Positions 9,237-19,241 of a DNA stretch of 64,000 nt are shown here, in pieces. This DNA is from Acidovorax delafieldii (GTDB taxonomy: Bacteria; Pseudomonadota; Gammaproteobacteria; Burkholderiales; Burkholderiaceae_C), in assembly GCF_007993815.1 (NCBI RefSeq), contig NZ_VJWE01000017.1:62001-126000 (forward strand), read 5' to 3'. Both the position numbers and the translations under genes were made by a program. Below the pieces are notes generated by a model. That model saw nothing but the letters and a program-made list of their open reading frames with translations, was not told the origin of the DNA and did no database searches. Numbering within the stretch: position 1 is the first letter of the stretch; each line of letters starts with the position of its first letter.

Positions 9237-10396
9237 GGCGTGCCGCGCGCACGCTCCAGCAGCATGGCGTCGCCATAACTGAAGAAGCGGTACTGATGCG
9301 CAATGGCGTGCCGGTACAGGCCCATGATGTGGGCATAACCCGCAAACGCGCTCACCAGCATCATCAGCGTGCTCTTGGGCAGGTGGAAGTTGGTGATCAG
9401 CACATCCACCACCTGGAATGCAAAGCCCGGTGTGATGAAGATGTTGGTGTCGCCAGAGGCCTGGCCCGTCTTCGCCCAGGATTCGAGTGTGCGGACCGTG
9501 GTCGTGCCCACGGCCACCACGCGGCCGCCGCGCTGGCGGCAGCGCTCCAGCGCGGCCAGCGTGGCCAGCGGAATCTCGTACCACTCGCTGTGCATCTGGT
9601 GCTCGGCCAGGTTCTCGGTCTTGCAGGGTTGGAAGGTGCCTGCGCCCACGTGCAACGTGACGCTGGCGCGTTCGATGCCGCGTGCGGCCAGATCGGCCAG
9701 CACGCCTTCGTCAAAATGCAGCGCGGCCGTGGGCGCGGCCACGGCGCCGGGGTTGCGGGCAAACACGGTCTGGTAGCGCTGGCTGTCCTCGGCCTCGTCG
9801 GGGTCGTGGTCGGTGTTTTGCTGGCGCTCGATGTAGGGCGGCAGCGGCAGGTGGCCGTGGCGGTCCATCAGTTCCCAGGGCGACTCGCCTGCGGGGCCGT
9901 GCAGCGCAAAGCGGAACAGCGGGCCGTCCTCGGTGGGCCAGCGGCCCAGCAACTGCGCGTCAAAGCCGCCCGCCTTGCGGCCACCGGCCATGTGCACCAC
10001 GCTGCCGGGCAGGGGCTTCTTGCTGACCTTCATGTGGGCCACGACTTCGTTGCCCGGGTTGCCAGCCTCGGCGGGCAGCACGCGTTCGATCAGCAGCTCC
10101 AGCTTGCCGCCGCTGGCCTTCTCGCCAAAGATGCGCGCCTTGACCACGCGCGTGTCGTTGAATACGAGCAGGTCGCCCTCGCGCAGCAGGCCGGGCAGCT
10201 CACGAAAGATGCGGTCCACCGGCTGCATGGCGCGGCCGTCGAGCAGGCGCGAGGCGCTGCGCTCGGGCGCGGGGTGCTGGGCAATGAGTTCGGGGGGCAG
10301 CGAGAAGTCGAAGTCGCTGAGGGTGAACACGCGGGGCGTGGAAGGGCCGCCGGAGGCGAGGGGCGCACTGGTTGCGCCGCTGGAGAGATCAGTCAT
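9233..10396 (-). CDS. queA: S-adenosylmethionine:tRNA ribosyltransferase-isomerase
   Basis: A 387-residue cytosolic enzyme of queuosine synthesis. It moves the ribosyl part of S-adenosylmethionine to preQ1 in the anticodon of four tRNAs and forms epoxyqueuosine. Conserved features include [14 protein letters not shown] near the start, [34 protein letters not shown] and [17 protein letters not shown]. The length is a little above the usual 340-360 because of a variable N-terminus and an internal insert. The start at 10396 was chosen over 10459 for lack of conservation upstream. It is co-transcribed with the downstream exporter gene. Confidence 0.95.
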   Translation of the reverse strand: MTDLSSGATSAPLASGGPSTPRVFTLSDFDFSLPPELIAQHPAPERSASRLLDGRAMQPVDRIFRELPGLLREGDLLVFNDTRVVKARIFGEKASGGKLELLIERVLPAEAGNPGNEVVAHMKVSKKPLPGSVVHMAGGRKAGGFDAQLLGRWPTEDGPLFRFALHGPAGESPWELMDRHGHLPLPPYIERQQNTDHDPDEAEDSQRYQTVFARNPGAVAAPTAALHFDEGVLADLAARGIERASVTLHVGAGTFQPCKTENLAEHQMHSEWYEIPLATLAALERCRQRGGRVVAVGTTTVRTLESWAKTGQASGDTNIFITPGFAFQVVDVLITNFHLPKSTLMMLVSAFAGYAHIMGLYRHAIAHQYRFFSYGDAMLLERARGTP

Positions 10397-10486
10397 CGTG
10401 CTTGAGGGCCGAACGGGCCCGTGCCAAGGTAAAAATTGCGGAAGGCGCGATTGTCCCACGGGGCTGCAGCCCCTGCAGGCGCGGTG

Positions 10487-11446
10487 CTAGGGCGAGGTGG
10501 TGAATGCCACCGGTGCCGGTACGCTGTGCACCAGCCGTTGTACGTCATCGGCCTGGGCCAGGGTGGTGCCCGGATGCAGCAAGGCGGCAGCGCCTGCGGC
10601 CACGCCCCAGCGCAGCGCCTCGGCGGGCGCATCGCCCCGGTCCAGCGCCCAGACCAGTGCCGCCAAAAAGCAGTCCCCAGCGCCCGTGGTGCCGGTCGTA
10701 GCGGGCACGTTCAGCGCTGGCGCCTGCCATACCCCCTCCCGCGTGGCCAGCACCGCGCCTTGCTCGCCCACCGACAGGGCCACGGTGTCTGCGGCGCCGC
10801 TGCGCACCAGCGACTGGGCGGCAGTGCACCAGTCGGCCGCCTGTTCCAGGGGCTGTTGCAACAGGTCGCGCAGCTCGCGCAGGCTGGGTTTGACCAGCGC
10901 CACCCCGGCCTGCAATGCCGCCGCCAGCGGCGGCCCCGAGGTGTCGACGGCCACCCGCACGCCCCGGCCGGATGCGGCGCGCGCCAGCTGGGCGTAGAAG
11001 TCGTTCGGCGTGCCAGGCGGCAGGCTGCCGCTGGCAATCAGCCAGCGGGGTGGCGGTGTGTGGGTAGCCAGCGCATCCAGGCAGGCCTGCCACTCGCAGG
11101 CCTGCAGCATGGGGCCGGGCAGCACAAACCGAAACTCCTGGCCCGTGCTGGTCTCGACCACCGAGAAGTTCTCGCGCGTGTCGCCCGCAATGCGCTGCAG
11201 CTGCGTGAGCACGCCCTCGTCGGCCAGCAGCTGTTGCACCTGGGCGCCCGCCGCGCCGCCCGCCAGTGCCCAGGCGCTCACGTCCGCGCCCAGGCGGTGC
11301 AGCACCCGCGCCACGTTGATGCCACCGCCCCCCGCAAACCGCCGCACCGGGCCGCAGCGCAGCTTGTGTGTGGGGACCACGTGGTCGGTGGTGGTCGCCA
11401 GGTCGAGGGCGGGGTTGAGCGTCAGGGTGATGATCAGTGCAGGCAT
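10487..11446 (-). CDS. PfkB family hexose/tagatose-type sugar-phosphate kinase
   Basis: A 319-residue PfkB (ribokinase-fold) kinase of the 1-phosphofructokinase / 6-phosphofructokinase II / LacC group. It shows LTLNPALDL at the start, the GGGGINVARVLHRLGA sugar-binding motif (about residues 39-54) and the catalytic GTTGAGDCFLAAL motif (about 256-268) with the base Asp. It ends the minus-strand transcript that starts with the HD-GYP gene, whose stop lies three bases away. The PEP-fructose transport genes expected for FruK are absent, so a PfkB-type phosphofructokinase is more likely. The exact substrate is unresolved. Confidence 0.85.
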   Translation of the reverse strand: MPALIITLTLNPALDLATTTDHVVPTHKLRCGPVRRFAGGGGINVARVLHRLGADVSAWALAGGAAGAQVQQLLADEGVLTQLQRIAGDTRENFSVVETSTGQEFRFVLPGPMLQACEWQACLDALATHTPPPRWLIASGSLPPGTPNDFYAQLARAASGRGVRVAVDTSGPPLAAALQAGVALVKPSLRELRDLLQQPLEQAADWCTAAQSLVRSGAADTVALSVGEQGAVLATREGVWQAPALNVPATTGTTGAGDCFLAALVWALDRGDAPAEALRWGVAAGAAALLHPGTTLAQADDVQRLVHSVPAPVAFTTSP

Positions 11447-11449
11447 GGG

Positions 11450-12730
11450 CTACCAGACCTTGTCGGAGAAGCCGGACCACAGCTCGTCCAGGTCGGGAAA
11501 GCGCCACTTCTCGGGGTCTTCGCGTGCCACGATCTTCTCGTTGCAGTCCGGGGCGGCCAGGTTCACCACCTCGGGCGGAATGCGCAGGTCGGACTTGGTC
11601 GAGAAAAACACCTTGACGATGGGGGTGGTCAGCGCGGTGGGCGATTGCTCAGTCACGATGCCGATGCGACCCGAGGTCAGCCGCACCAGCGAGCCCACGG
11701 GGTAGATGCCGATGCTTTTGACAAACGCCTGAAAGATGCGTGCGTCAAAGTGGTCCCTGGTCCACTCGGCCATGCGGCGCAGCGACTCGGCCGGGTCCCA
11801 GCCGCGCTTGTAGGGTCGGTCGGAGGTGATGGCGTCGTACACGTCGCAGATGGCCGTCATGCGGGCGATCACGCTGATGCCTTCTCCCTGCAGCTTGTCA
11901 GGGTAGCCCGAGCCGTCCACCTTTTCATGGTGGTGCAGGCAGGCGTCCAGCACGGCGTCGGGCACGTTGCCGCCTTCCTTGAGCATGTGGTAGCCCTCCA
12001 CCGGGTGGCTGCGCACCACGGTGAATTCCTGGTCAGTGAGCTTGCCGGGCTTGTTGAGCACTGCCAGCGGGATGGCTGCCTTGCCCAGGTCGTGCAGCAG
12101 GCCCGCCATGCCAGCGAGCCGCTGCTGGTCGTCCTTGAGCTTGAGCTGCTTGGCCAGGGCCACCATGAGCGCGCACACCGCCACCGAATGCATGTAGGTG
12201 TAGTCGTCGGCTGTCTTCAGCCGCGCCAGGCTGATGAGTGCGCCGGGGTTGCGGGTGACGGAGTCGGAGATTTCTTCCACCAGGCTCTGTGCACTGGCCG
12301 AGTCCACTGCGCGGCCCATACGGGCCTCGTTGAACATCGAGACCACCGCTTCCTTGGACTTGACGCAGATGGCGGCGGCCATCCTCAGTTCGCTGTGCAT
12401 GTCCGCCGGTTGGCGGTCCCGCTTGGGGGGAGGAGGGGGTGAGGGCAGCGTCACCTTGATGGGGGGCAGGTCCTCCAGGCGGCTGAAGTCGGTCTCGATC
12501 TGCGCATCCACCTCTTCGCGCGACATCGACGCCGTGCCTGCGGCCACATCCAGGCCCTTGTCAGTGTCGATCCAGATTTCCTGAATGGCGGTGGCCTGGA
12601 TGCGGGCGAGGTCCTTGGGGTCCTTGAGCAGGAACTTGGCCCGCCAGAAGGGGTGCTCCATCCACGAGCCGCAAAACTCGTGCAGGTACATGCCCAGGGT
12701 CAGGTGTTGGATTTGAATGCGCTTGAGCAT
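11450..12730 (-). CDS. HD-GYP domain cyclic di-GMP phosphodiesterase with N-terminal DUF3391
   Basis: A 426-residue signalling protein. Residues 1 to about 130 are a DUF3391 domain (IQIQHLTLGMYLHEF start). An HD-GYP phosphodiesterase domain follows with HDLGKAAIP, HPVEGYHML, HHHEKVDGSGYP and DVYDAITSDRPYKRG; the HD and GYP motifs are both intact, so it should cleave cyclic di-GMP. No membrane segment or receiver domain is seen. It is likely the promoter-proximal gene of a two-gene unit with the PfkB kinase, an unusual pairing of second-messenger turnover and sugar metabolism. Confidence 0.92.
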   Translation of the reverse strand: MLKRIQIQHLTLGMYLHEFCGSWMEHPFWRAKFLLKDPKDLARIQATAIQEIWIDTDKGLDVAAGTASMSREEVDAQIETDFSRLEDLPPIKVTLPSPPPPPKRDRQPADMHSELRMAAAICVKSKEAVVSMFNEARMGRAVDSASAQSLVEEISDSVTRNPGALISLARLKTADDYTYMHSVAVCALMVALAKQLKLKDDQQRLAGMAGLLHDLGKAAIPLAVLNKPGKLTDQEFTVVRSHPVEGYHMLKEGGNVPDAVLDACLHHHEKVDGSGYPDKLQGEGISVIARMTAICDVYDAITSDRPYKRGWDPAESLRRMAEWTRDHFDARIFQAFVKSIGIYPVGSLVRLTSGRIGIVTEQSPTALTTPIVKVFFSTKSDLRIPPEVVNLAAPDCNEKIVAREDPEKWRFPDLDELWSGFSDKVW

Positions 12731-12840
12731 GACGGGGCCCCGGACTCGAAAACACGCCGTGATCAGGCGTTAGCAATGGTAACCATGGTAGCCTTTTCAG
12801 GCTGCGATCTCCGCTCGTTTTCCCTAGCAAATTGCTCTCC

Positions 12841-15000
12841 ATGCCCGCTGCCGCCCCTGCTCCCGCCAAACCCACTGCGCGCTCCGCCGTCCCGGCCGCG
12901 CGTGGCCAGGGTGCGGCCTCGGTGGCGCAGAAGGCATTGCAAAAACTGGGCCTGCGCCGCGATATCGACCTGGCCCTGCACCTGCCCTTGCGCTATGAGG
13001 ATGAAACCCGCATCACCCCGCTGGCCAATGCGCGCGACGGGCAAACGGTGCAGATCGAGGCCACGGTCACTGCCAGCGAGGTGCAACTGCGCCCCCGCCG
13101 CCAGCTGCTGGTGCAGGTAGAGGATGACACCGGCAGTTGTGAGCTGCGCTTTTTCAGCTTCTACCCGTCGCACCAGAAGACCCTGGCCGTGGGCGCGCGC
13201 CTGCGCATTCGGGGCGAGGTCAAAGGCGGCTTCTGGGGGCGGCAGATGCTGCACCCCGCCTTCCGCGTGGCGGGTGGCGAGTTGCCCGCCGCTCTCACGC
13301 CCGTCTACCCCACCACCGCCGGACTGCCCCAGCCCTACCTGCGCCGGGCCGTCGTCAGTGCGCTGACGCGGGTGGATTTGTCGGACACCCTGCCACCCGG
13401 CACAGAGCCACCGATGGCCCGGGTTTATGGCACCAATGGCCTGCCGCGCAGGTTCAGCTTGCGCGAGGCGCTCACTTTTTTGCACCATCCCACGCCCGAT
13501 GTGGCGCTGTCCACGCTGGAGGACCAGAGCCACCCCGCCTGGCAGCGGTTGAAGGCGGAGGAGTTGCTGGCCCAGCAGCTGTCGCAGCAGCAGTCGCGGC
13601 GCGAACGCGACATGCTGCGCGCGCCGGTGCTGCGGCCCCGGCGCAGCACCGACGGCGCCTTGCCATTGCACGAACAGTTGATGGGCGTATTGCCGTTTGA
13701 CCTGACGGCGGCCCAGCGCCGCGTGGGCGAAGAGATTGCGGCCGATCTGGCCCGCCAGGTGCCCATGCACCGTCTGCTGCAGGGCGACGTGGGTTCGGGC
13801 AAAACCGTGGTGTCGGCCCTGGCCGCCTGCCTGGCCATGGACGCGGGCTGGCAGTGCGCGCTGATGGCACCCACCGAAATCCTGGCCGAGCAGCACTTTG
13901 CCAAGATGATCGGCTGGCTCGAACCGCTGCTGGCCGCACACGGCCGCAAGGTGGCTTGGCTGGTGGGCGGGCAAAAGAAGAAGGACCGTACTGCCATGCT
14001 GGCGCTGGTGGCCAGCGGCGAGGCGGCGCTGGTGGTGGGCACGCACGCCGTGATCCAGGACCAGGTGCAGTTCAAGAACCTGGCGCTGGCCATCATCGAC
14101 GAGCAACACCGCTTTGGCGTGGCCCAGCGGCTGGCCTTGCGGCAAAAGTTGGCGGCCCACGGCATGGAGCCGCACATGCTCATGATGAGCGCCACGCCCA
14201 TCCCGCGCACCTTGGCCATGAGCTACTACGCGGACCTGGATGTGTCGGTGATCGACGAGCTGCCGCCAGGCCGCACGCCCATCGTCACCAAGCTGATTGC
14301 CGACAGCCGCAAGGACGAGGTGATCGAACGCATCGGCGCGCAGGTGGAGGCTGGGCGGCAGGTGTACTGGGTGTGCCCGCTGATTGAAGAGAGCGAGGCG
14401 CTGGACCTCTCCAACGCCACCGCCACACACGCCGACCTGAGCGAGGCCTTGCCGGGCTGCATGGTCGGCCTGCTGCACTCGCGCATGCCCACCGCCGAGA
14501 AGAAGGCTGTGATGGCGCTCTTCACCAGTGGCCAGATGGGCGTGCTGGTCAGCACCACGGTGATCGAGGTGGGCGTGGACGTGCCCAACGCCTCGCTCAT
14601 GGTCATCGAACATGCCGAGCGTTTTGGCCTCTCGCAATTGCACCAGCTGCGCGGCCGCGTGGGGCGTGGCGCGGCGGCCTCGGCCTGTGTGCTGCTGTAC
14701 GCCACCAACGACAGCGGCCGCGTGGGCGAAACCGCCAAGGAGCGCCTGCGCGCCATGGCCGAAACCAACGATGGCTTCGAGATCGCCCGGCGCGACCTGG
14801 AAATCCGCGGCCCCGGCGAATTTCTGGGCGCCCGCCAGTCGGGCGATGCGCTGCTGCGGTTTGCCGACCTGGCGACCGATACCCATCTGCTGGAATGGGC
14901 GCGCGAGCTGGCCCCCCAGATGCTGGACCGCTACCCGGAATTGGCCGCAAAACACGTGGCGCGCTGGTTGGGTGGAAAATCGGACTATCTCAAGGCATGA
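12841..15000 (+). CDS. recG: ATP-dependent DNA helicase RecG
   Basis: A 719-residue replication-fork-remodelling helicase. An N-terminal wedge/OB domain is followed by helicase motor domains with Walker A GDVGSGKT (about residue 315), the DEQH box in IIDEQHRFG (about 418), the SATPIPRTLAMSYYADLDVSVI segment typical of RecG, and QLRGRVGRG (motif VI). The ATG at 12841 begins the conserved frame; a TTG three codons earlier is unlikely. It is immediately followed by oxyR (41-base gap), an order I recall as conserved in betaproteobacteria. Confidence 0.97.
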   Translation: MPAAAPAPAKPTARSAVPAARGQGAASVAQKALQKLGLRRDIDLALHLPLRYEDETRITPLANARDGQTVQIEATVTASEVQLRPRRQLLVQVEDDTGSCELRFFSFYPSHQKTLAVGARLRIRGEVKGGFWGRQMLHPAFRVAGGELPAALTPVYPTTAGLPQPYLRRAVVSALTRVDLSDTLPPGTEPPMARVYGTNGLPRRFSLREALTFLHHPTPDVALSTLEDQSHPAWQRLKAEELLAQQLSQQQSRRERDMLRAPVLRPRRSTDGALPLHEQLMGVLPFDLTAAQRRVGEEIAADLARQVPMHRLLQGDVGSGKTVVSALAACLAMDAGWQCALMAPTEILAEQHFAKMIGWLEPLLAAHGRKVAWLVGGQKKKDRTAMLALVASGEAALVVGTHAVIQDQVQFKNLALAIIDEQHRFGVAQRLALRQKLAAHGMEPHMLMMSATPIPRTLAMSYYADLDVSVIDELPPGRTPIVTKLIADSRKDEVIERIGAQVEAGRQVYWVCPLIEESEALDLSNATATHADLSEALPGCMVGLLHSRMPTAEKKAVMALFTSGQMGVLVSTTVIEVGVDVPNASLMVIEHAERFGLSQLHQLRGRVGRGAAASACVLLYATNDSGRVGETAKERLRAMAETNDGFEIARRDLEIRGPGEFLGARQSGDALLRFADLATDTHLLEWARELAPQMLDRYPELAAKHVARWLGGKSDYLKA

Positions 15001-15041
15001 GACGCTCAGAACGACACTGACGTGGCCCGCAGGAACACACC

Positions 15042-16007
15042 ATGACCCTCACCGAACTCAAGTACATCGTTGCGGTGGCCCGCGAGAAGCACTTTGGCCA
15101 TGCGGCCGACGCCTGCTATGTGTCGCAACCCACGCTCTCGGTGGCCATCAAGAAGCTGGAAGAAGAGCTGGACGTGAAGCTGTTCGAGCGCAGCGCGGGC
15201 GAAGTCACGGTGACCCCGCTGGGCGAGGACATTGTTCGCCAGGCGCAAAGCGTGCTGGAGCAGGCCGCGGCCATCAAGGAAATCGCCAAGCGCGGCAAGG
15301 ACCCGCTGGCCGGTCCGCTCACGCTGGGCGTGATCTACACCATCGGGCCCTATCTGCTGCCCGAGCTGGTGCGCCAGTCCATCACGCGCACCCCGCAGAT
15401 GCCGCTGATGCTGCAGGAGAACTTCACCGTCAAGCTGCTGGAGATGCTGCGCACGGGCGAGATCGACTGCGCCATCCTTGCCGAGCCTTTCCCCGACACT
15501 GGCCTGGCCATGGCGCCGCTGTATGACGAGCCCTTCATGGCGGCCGTGCCCAGCACGCACCCCTTGGCGGCCAAGAAGTCGGTCACGGCTGCCGAGTTGA
15601 AAAACGAGACCATGCTGCTGCTGGGGGCGGGCCATTGCTTCTGGGACCATGTGCTGGAGGTGTGCCCCGAGTTCGCGCGCTTTGCAAGCAATGCCGAGGG
15701 CATCCGCAAGTCGTTTGAGGGCTCGTCGCTGGAGACCATCAAGCACATGGTGGCCGCCGGCATGGGGGTGACGCTGGTGCCACGCCTGTCGGTGCCGCGC
15801 GACGCGTTGCTCACGGTGTCGCGCCGTCGCAAGAGCGACGAGACCTACATCCGCTACCTGCCCATCCGTGAGGAAGACGGTGGCCCGCCGCCCGTGCGCC
15901 GCGTGGTGCTGGCGTGGCGCCGCAGCTTCACGCGCTACGAAGCCATTGCCGCCCTGCGCAACGCCATCTATGCGTGCGAGCTGCCAGGCGTGACGCGACT
16001 GTCCTGA
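15042..16007 (+). CDS. oxyR: Hydrogen peroxide-sensing LysR regulator OxyR
   Basis: A 321-residue LysR-type activator of the peroxide response. The N-terminal helix-turn-helix covers about residues 1-60 (LTELKYIVAVAREKHFGHAA). The redox pair is intact: C199 in GAGHCFWDH and C208 in LEVCPEF, the same numbering as in E. coli OxyR, so disulfide-based sensing is expected. It follows recG closely. The dps gene two genes downstream is a plausible target, since Dps is a classic OxyR regulon member; direct control is inferred. Confidence 0.95.
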   Translation: MTLTELKYIVAVAREKHFGHAADACYVSQPTLSVAIKKLEEELDVKLFERSAGEVTVTPLGEDIVRQAQSVLEQAAAIKEIAKRGKDPLAGPLTLGVIYTIGPYLLPELVRQSITRTPQMPLMLQENFTVKLLEMLRTGEIDCAILAEPFPDTGLAMAPLYDEPFMAAVPSTHPLAAKKSVTAAELKNETMLLLGAGHCFWDHVLEVCPEFARFASNAEGIRKSFEGSSLETIKHMVAAGMGVTLVPRLSVPRDALLTVSRRRKSDETYIRYLPIREEDGGPPPVRRVVLAWRRSFTRYEAIAALRNAIYACELPGVTRLS

Positions 16008-16153
16008 ACGGCTGCGGGGCACTGATTCGCTTCCTGGAATCGGCGCTACACTCCCGCCGCCCCTGCGCAGGTCCACCCGGCCCGGGCAGGCCCTGCTCCA
16101 CGGCGCCCTCTGCCCATCGGCGGTCGGTGCCTTTGCCCCCACAAGAGGTTTTT

Positions 16154-17887
16154 ATGAAGACGCTTTGGCTCACCGCCACGCTGGTTGCCGCCCTGACGGC
16201 TTGCTCCACCCCCACCCCCCCACCCGCAGGCCAGACGCTGAAGAAGCCTGCGCTCGACCGCATTGCGGCCGCGCCTGCTGCCGCTGCAGCAGCGGACTTT
16301 CGCCAGTTCCTGGCGCTGGCTGCACAGATGCAGCCGCAGCTGCAGACCGCCGTGTCGGCATACCTGGCGCACAAGCCTTTGGTGGGTGATGACTTGGTCA
16401 ACATCAGCCGCTTGCTGGGTCTGCACAACCGCTTGCGCAACCAGGCGGCGGTGATCGACGCCACGGCGAAGATGGTGGCCATTCCCACGGTGCGGGCCGA
16501 CAAGGTGCCGCCGCACGAAGACAAGCACATCATTGCGTTCGGTGCCTTGGTCGAAGGGATGGCCAAGGACTTTGGCCTGCAGTACCGCAATGTGGACAAC
16601 CGCATCTTTGAAGTGAAGCTGCCCGGCAGTGGTCCCGAAGAGTTCGGCATCCTCACCCATGCCGACGTGGTACCCGTGGTGGCCGACGAATGGGTGCTGG
16701 ACGATGGCACGAAGCTTGACCCCTTCCAGCTGACCCGCGTGGGCGGCAACCTGTATGGCCGGGGCTCCATTGACGACAAGGGCTCCATCGCCACCGTGCT
16801 GTTTGCGATGAAGGCTGTCAAGGACAGCGGCCTGCCGCTGGCGCGCACCATCCGACTCATGATCGAAACCACCGAAGAAACCGGTGGCGACGCGATGAAG
16901 TACTACCGCGCCAAGACCTCGCTGCCTGAGTACAACATCGTGCTCGATAGCAAATATCCTGCGGTGGTGGCCGAGAAGGGCTCGGGTGCGCTGCGCACCA
17001 CCTTTGCCTTGGGCGCCGCGGCAGGCAACCAGCCCACCATCGTGGCCATGGCGGGCGCTGCATCGGCCAACGCCGTGCCCCAGACGGCCACGGCCCGCCT
17101 GCGTGGCGGCAACGCCGATGCCACCACCCGCCAGCTCAGCGCTGGCAAGGACGCCTTTATCGGCAAATACACCAGCCAGGGCGGCAAGTTCAGCATCGAT
17201 GTGGCGCGTGAAGGCGCAGACGTCTTGGTCAAGGTCACGGGCGCATCGGCCCACGGCTCGCGCCCCGAAGAAGGCGTGAATCCGCTGCCGCGCCTGGCGC
17301 TGTTCCTCAAGGAGTCGGGCCTAGTGCTGGCCCCCAACGGCTACGCGCAGGCCGTGCGTTACCTCACAGACCTGTATGGCACCGACTACCTGGGTCGTAC
17401 GATGGGGCTGGCCTACAGCGATGACTTCATGGGCCCGCTCACGATGTCTCCCAACCTCATCCGCGAAAAGGATGGCAAGGTCGATGTGCTGGTGAACGTG
17501 CGCATGCCCCGGGGCAACACGCCCGAAGCACTGGCCAAAGCCACCACCGAACGCATCAAGGCCTGGGGCGCCCAGGCCGGTGTGGCGGTGGAGGTGGACC
17601 ACAACCAAGGCAACTGGATGGCCCGCGACCCCAAGGGCGCCTGGCTGGCCACGTTGCTCAACACCTTTGGCGACACCACCGGCCTCGAAGCCAAGCCCGT
17701 GCCCACGGCCGGCAGCACCACCGCCAAGCTGATGCCCAACGCCATCAACTTTGGCCCTGCCATGCCTGGCAAGAAGTACACCGCCCACAATGCCAAGGAG
17801 TTCAAGGAAGTGGCGGACCTGGATGCCGACATGCAGATGTTCACCGAGATGCTGGTGCGCATTGGCAACTTGCCGCACATGCAATAA
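16154..17887 (+). CDS. M20 family dipeptidase, lipoprotein
   Basis: A 577-residue metallopeptidase of the M20/ArgE/carnosinase group. The N-terminus is a lipoprotein signal (residues 1-17, LTAC lipobox with Cys17), so it is probably anchored to the envelope. Zinc-site motifs are visible: THADVVP, YGRGSIDDKGS, and the EETGG catalytic glutamates, with a conserved HGSRPEEGVNPLPRL dimer-domain segment. A Pro- and Ala-rich linker follows the lipid anchor. It likely cleaves dipeptides in the periplasm; the natural substrate is unknown. The start at 16154 follows an AAGAGG ribosome site. Confidence 0.9.
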   Translation: MKTLWLTATLVAALTACSTPTPPPAGQTLKKPALDRIAAAPAAAAAADFRQFLALAAQMQPQLQTAVSAYLAHKPLVGDDLVNISRLLGLHNRLRNQAAVIDATAKMVAIPTVRADKVPPHEDKHIIAFGALVEGMAKDFGLQYRNVDNRIFEVKLPGSGPEEFGILTHADVVPVVADEWVLDDGTKLDPFQLTRVGGNLYGRGSIDDKGSIATVLFAMKAVKDSGLPLARTIRLMIETTEETGGDAMKYYRAKTSLPEYNIVLDSKYPAVVAEKGSGALRTTFALGAAAGNQPTIVAMAGAASANAVPQTATARLRGGNADATTRQLSAGKDAFIGKYTSQGGKFSIDVAREGADVLVKVTGASAHGSRPEEGVNPLPRLALFLKESGLVLAPNGYAQAVRYLTDLYGTDYLGRTMGLAYSDDFMGPLTMSPNLIREKDGKVDVLVNVRMPRGNTPEALAKATTERIKAWGAQAGVAVEVDHNQGNWMARDPKGAWLATLLNTFGDTTGLEAKPVPTAGSTTAKLMPNAINFGPAMPGKKYTAHNAKEFKEVADLDADMQMFTEMLVRIGNLPHMQ

Positions 17888-17989
17888 GCCTGTAAGGCTT
17901 GGCTCCGCTTGCGCTTTCTTGACCCAGGTGCAAGGCATCGGCCTTGGCTGACACTGGGGGACCAGTCGCTTGCGCTACAGTATTTGAGG

Positions 17990-18008
17990 ACCCCGCACAG
18001 CGCGGGGT
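17990..18008 (+). other. Hairpin in the leader of dps
   Basis: ACCCCGC-acagc-GCGGGGT is a perfect 7-base-pair stem with a 5-base loop, followed by GTTTC. It lies between the M20 gene and dps, and may end M20 transcription or stabilise the dps leader. The T run is too short to be sure of termination. Confidence 0.5.
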
Positions 18009-18041
18009 GTTTCATGTTCTCCGCACGGAAGGAACCTCCCC

Positions 18042-18560
18042 ATGGCCAAAGCTCCTGGCAAAGCCGCATCCGGCAAACCCTCTGCCCCCAGTATCAACAT
18101 CGGCATCAGCGACAAGGATCGCGCTGCCATCGCTCAGGGCCTGTCGCGCCTGCTGGCCGACACCTACACGCTGTACCTCACCACCCACAACTTCCACTGG
18201 AACGTCACGGGCCCCATGTTCAACACCCTGCACACCATGTTCATGGCGCAGTACACAGAACTGTGGAACGCGGTGGATCCGATTGCCGAGCGCATCCGCT
18301 CGCTGGGCCATGTGGCACCAGGTTCTTATGCCGAGTTTGGCAAGCTGGCGACGGTACCCGACGCCCCCGCCAAGCCCCCCAAGGCGCTGGACATGGTGCG
18401 TGTGCTGGTTGAGGGCCACGAAGCCGTGGCCCGCACGGCGCGCAGCCTGTTCCCCCTGGCCGACAAGGCCAGCGACGAGCCCACGGCCGACCTGCTGACC
18501 CAGCGCCTCACGGTGCACGAACAGACGGCGTGGATGCTGCGCTCGCTGCTGGAAGAATAA
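18042..18560 (+). CDS. dps: Dps family ferritin-like DNA-protecting protein
   Basis: A 172-residue Dps protein that forms a dodecamer, oxidises ferrous iron with peroxide and stores it. The inter-subunit ferroxidase residues are present in [19 protein letters not shown] and in the [11 protein letters not shown] helix. The N-terminal tail is rich in Lys, Ala and Pro ([14 protein letters not shown]), the kind of tail that binds DNA in some Dps proteins. Proximity to oxyR suggests peroxide-inducible expression. Confidence 0.94.
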   Translation: MAKAPGKAASGKPSAPSINIGISDKDRAAIAQGLSRLLADTYTLYLTTHNFHWNVTGPMFNTLHTMFMAQYTELWNAVDPIAERIRSLGHVAPGSYAEFGKLATVPDAPAKPPKALDMVRVLVEGHEAVARTARSLFPLADKASDEPTADLLTQRLTVHEQTAWMLRSLLEE

Positions 18561-18745
18561 AAGGGCTCTCCTTCCCCCGCGCGCGTCGGCCGACGCACGG
18601 CCCGGCTGCGCGCGGCGGAGATGGCACAGGCGCGCAGAATAGCGCCTTGTCCTACACGGCGCAGCACGGTCGCCTGCGCATGATGCGGGTTTTGGTCATG
18701 CTCCCTTTCCGCAGGACGGCATGGCGGATCAACTCCCTGTGATGT

Positions 18746-19114
18746 ATGCGAATCCTGTACGTTGAAGACAACCCGGAGCTGCGCGAGACCATCGGCATGC
18801 TCATGGAAGGCGAAGGCCGGACGGTCACGCCCTGCGCCTCTGCCGAAGAGGCGCTGGCGCTGGATGCTGGCGACCCCTTTGACGTGCTGGTGACCGATGT
18901 CAGCCTGCCCGGCCTTTCGGGCACGGATCTGGCCCGCCAACTGCTGGCAGATGATCCGCAGCGCTGGGTGGTGCTGTGTTCCGGGTATGAACTGGGCAGC
19001 CATCCGAGCAATTGGGGGCCGAACGTGCGCGCCTTGCTCAAACCCTTCGAACTGGAAGAGCTGGAGCAGCTGCTCGATTCCATCCAAAGCGCGCTGGCCT
19101 CGGCCGCCGGCTGA
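18746..19114 (+). CDS. Single-domain response regulator receiver protein
   Basis: A 122-residue stand-alone receiver domain with no output domain. It shows ILYVEDNPELRE (acidic pocket, D9), the phospho-acceptor Asp in VLVTDVSLPGLSG (about residue 52) and the conserved Lys in LLKPFELEEL. Such proteins act as phosphate sinks or relay parts. It lies tail to tail with the kinase operon on the minus strand, and is the likely partner of one of those kinases. Confidence 0.88.
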   Translation: MRILYVEDNPELRETIGMLMEGEGRTVTPCASAEEALALDAGDPFDVLVTDVSLPGLSGTDLARQLLADDPQRWVVLCSGYELGSHPSNWGPNVRALLKPFELEELEQLLDSIQSALASAAG

Positions 19115-19241
19115 CGCTTGCGGGCACGGCCCGCTCGCGGTTCGTCTCCCCCCCTGTCACATCACCCTGGTAGCGCCTTCACGGCTTCCGGCGGTCGGCT
19201 TGTCTGCTGGTTGGCACGCTGGCTGCGCTCGCTTGGCATGG

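Noticed and set aside
8331-9584. 417-residue frame for the EamA exporter
   Set aside because: Residues before the GTG at 9236 are a shadow of queA and show no membrane character.
10436-12442. 668-residue plus-strand frame opposite the PfkB and HD-GYP genes
   Set aside because: His/Gln/Arg-rich antisense composition typical of a shadow frame in high-GC DNA, with no domain recognisable.
12763-14955. 730-residue minus-strand frame opposite recG
   Set aside because: Antisense shadow of recG, with no start signal or family features.
18561-18745. Possible gene between dps and the lone receiver
   Set aside because: A 70-codon frame is present, but its Arg/Pro-rich content and overlap with likely promoter DNA argue against it.
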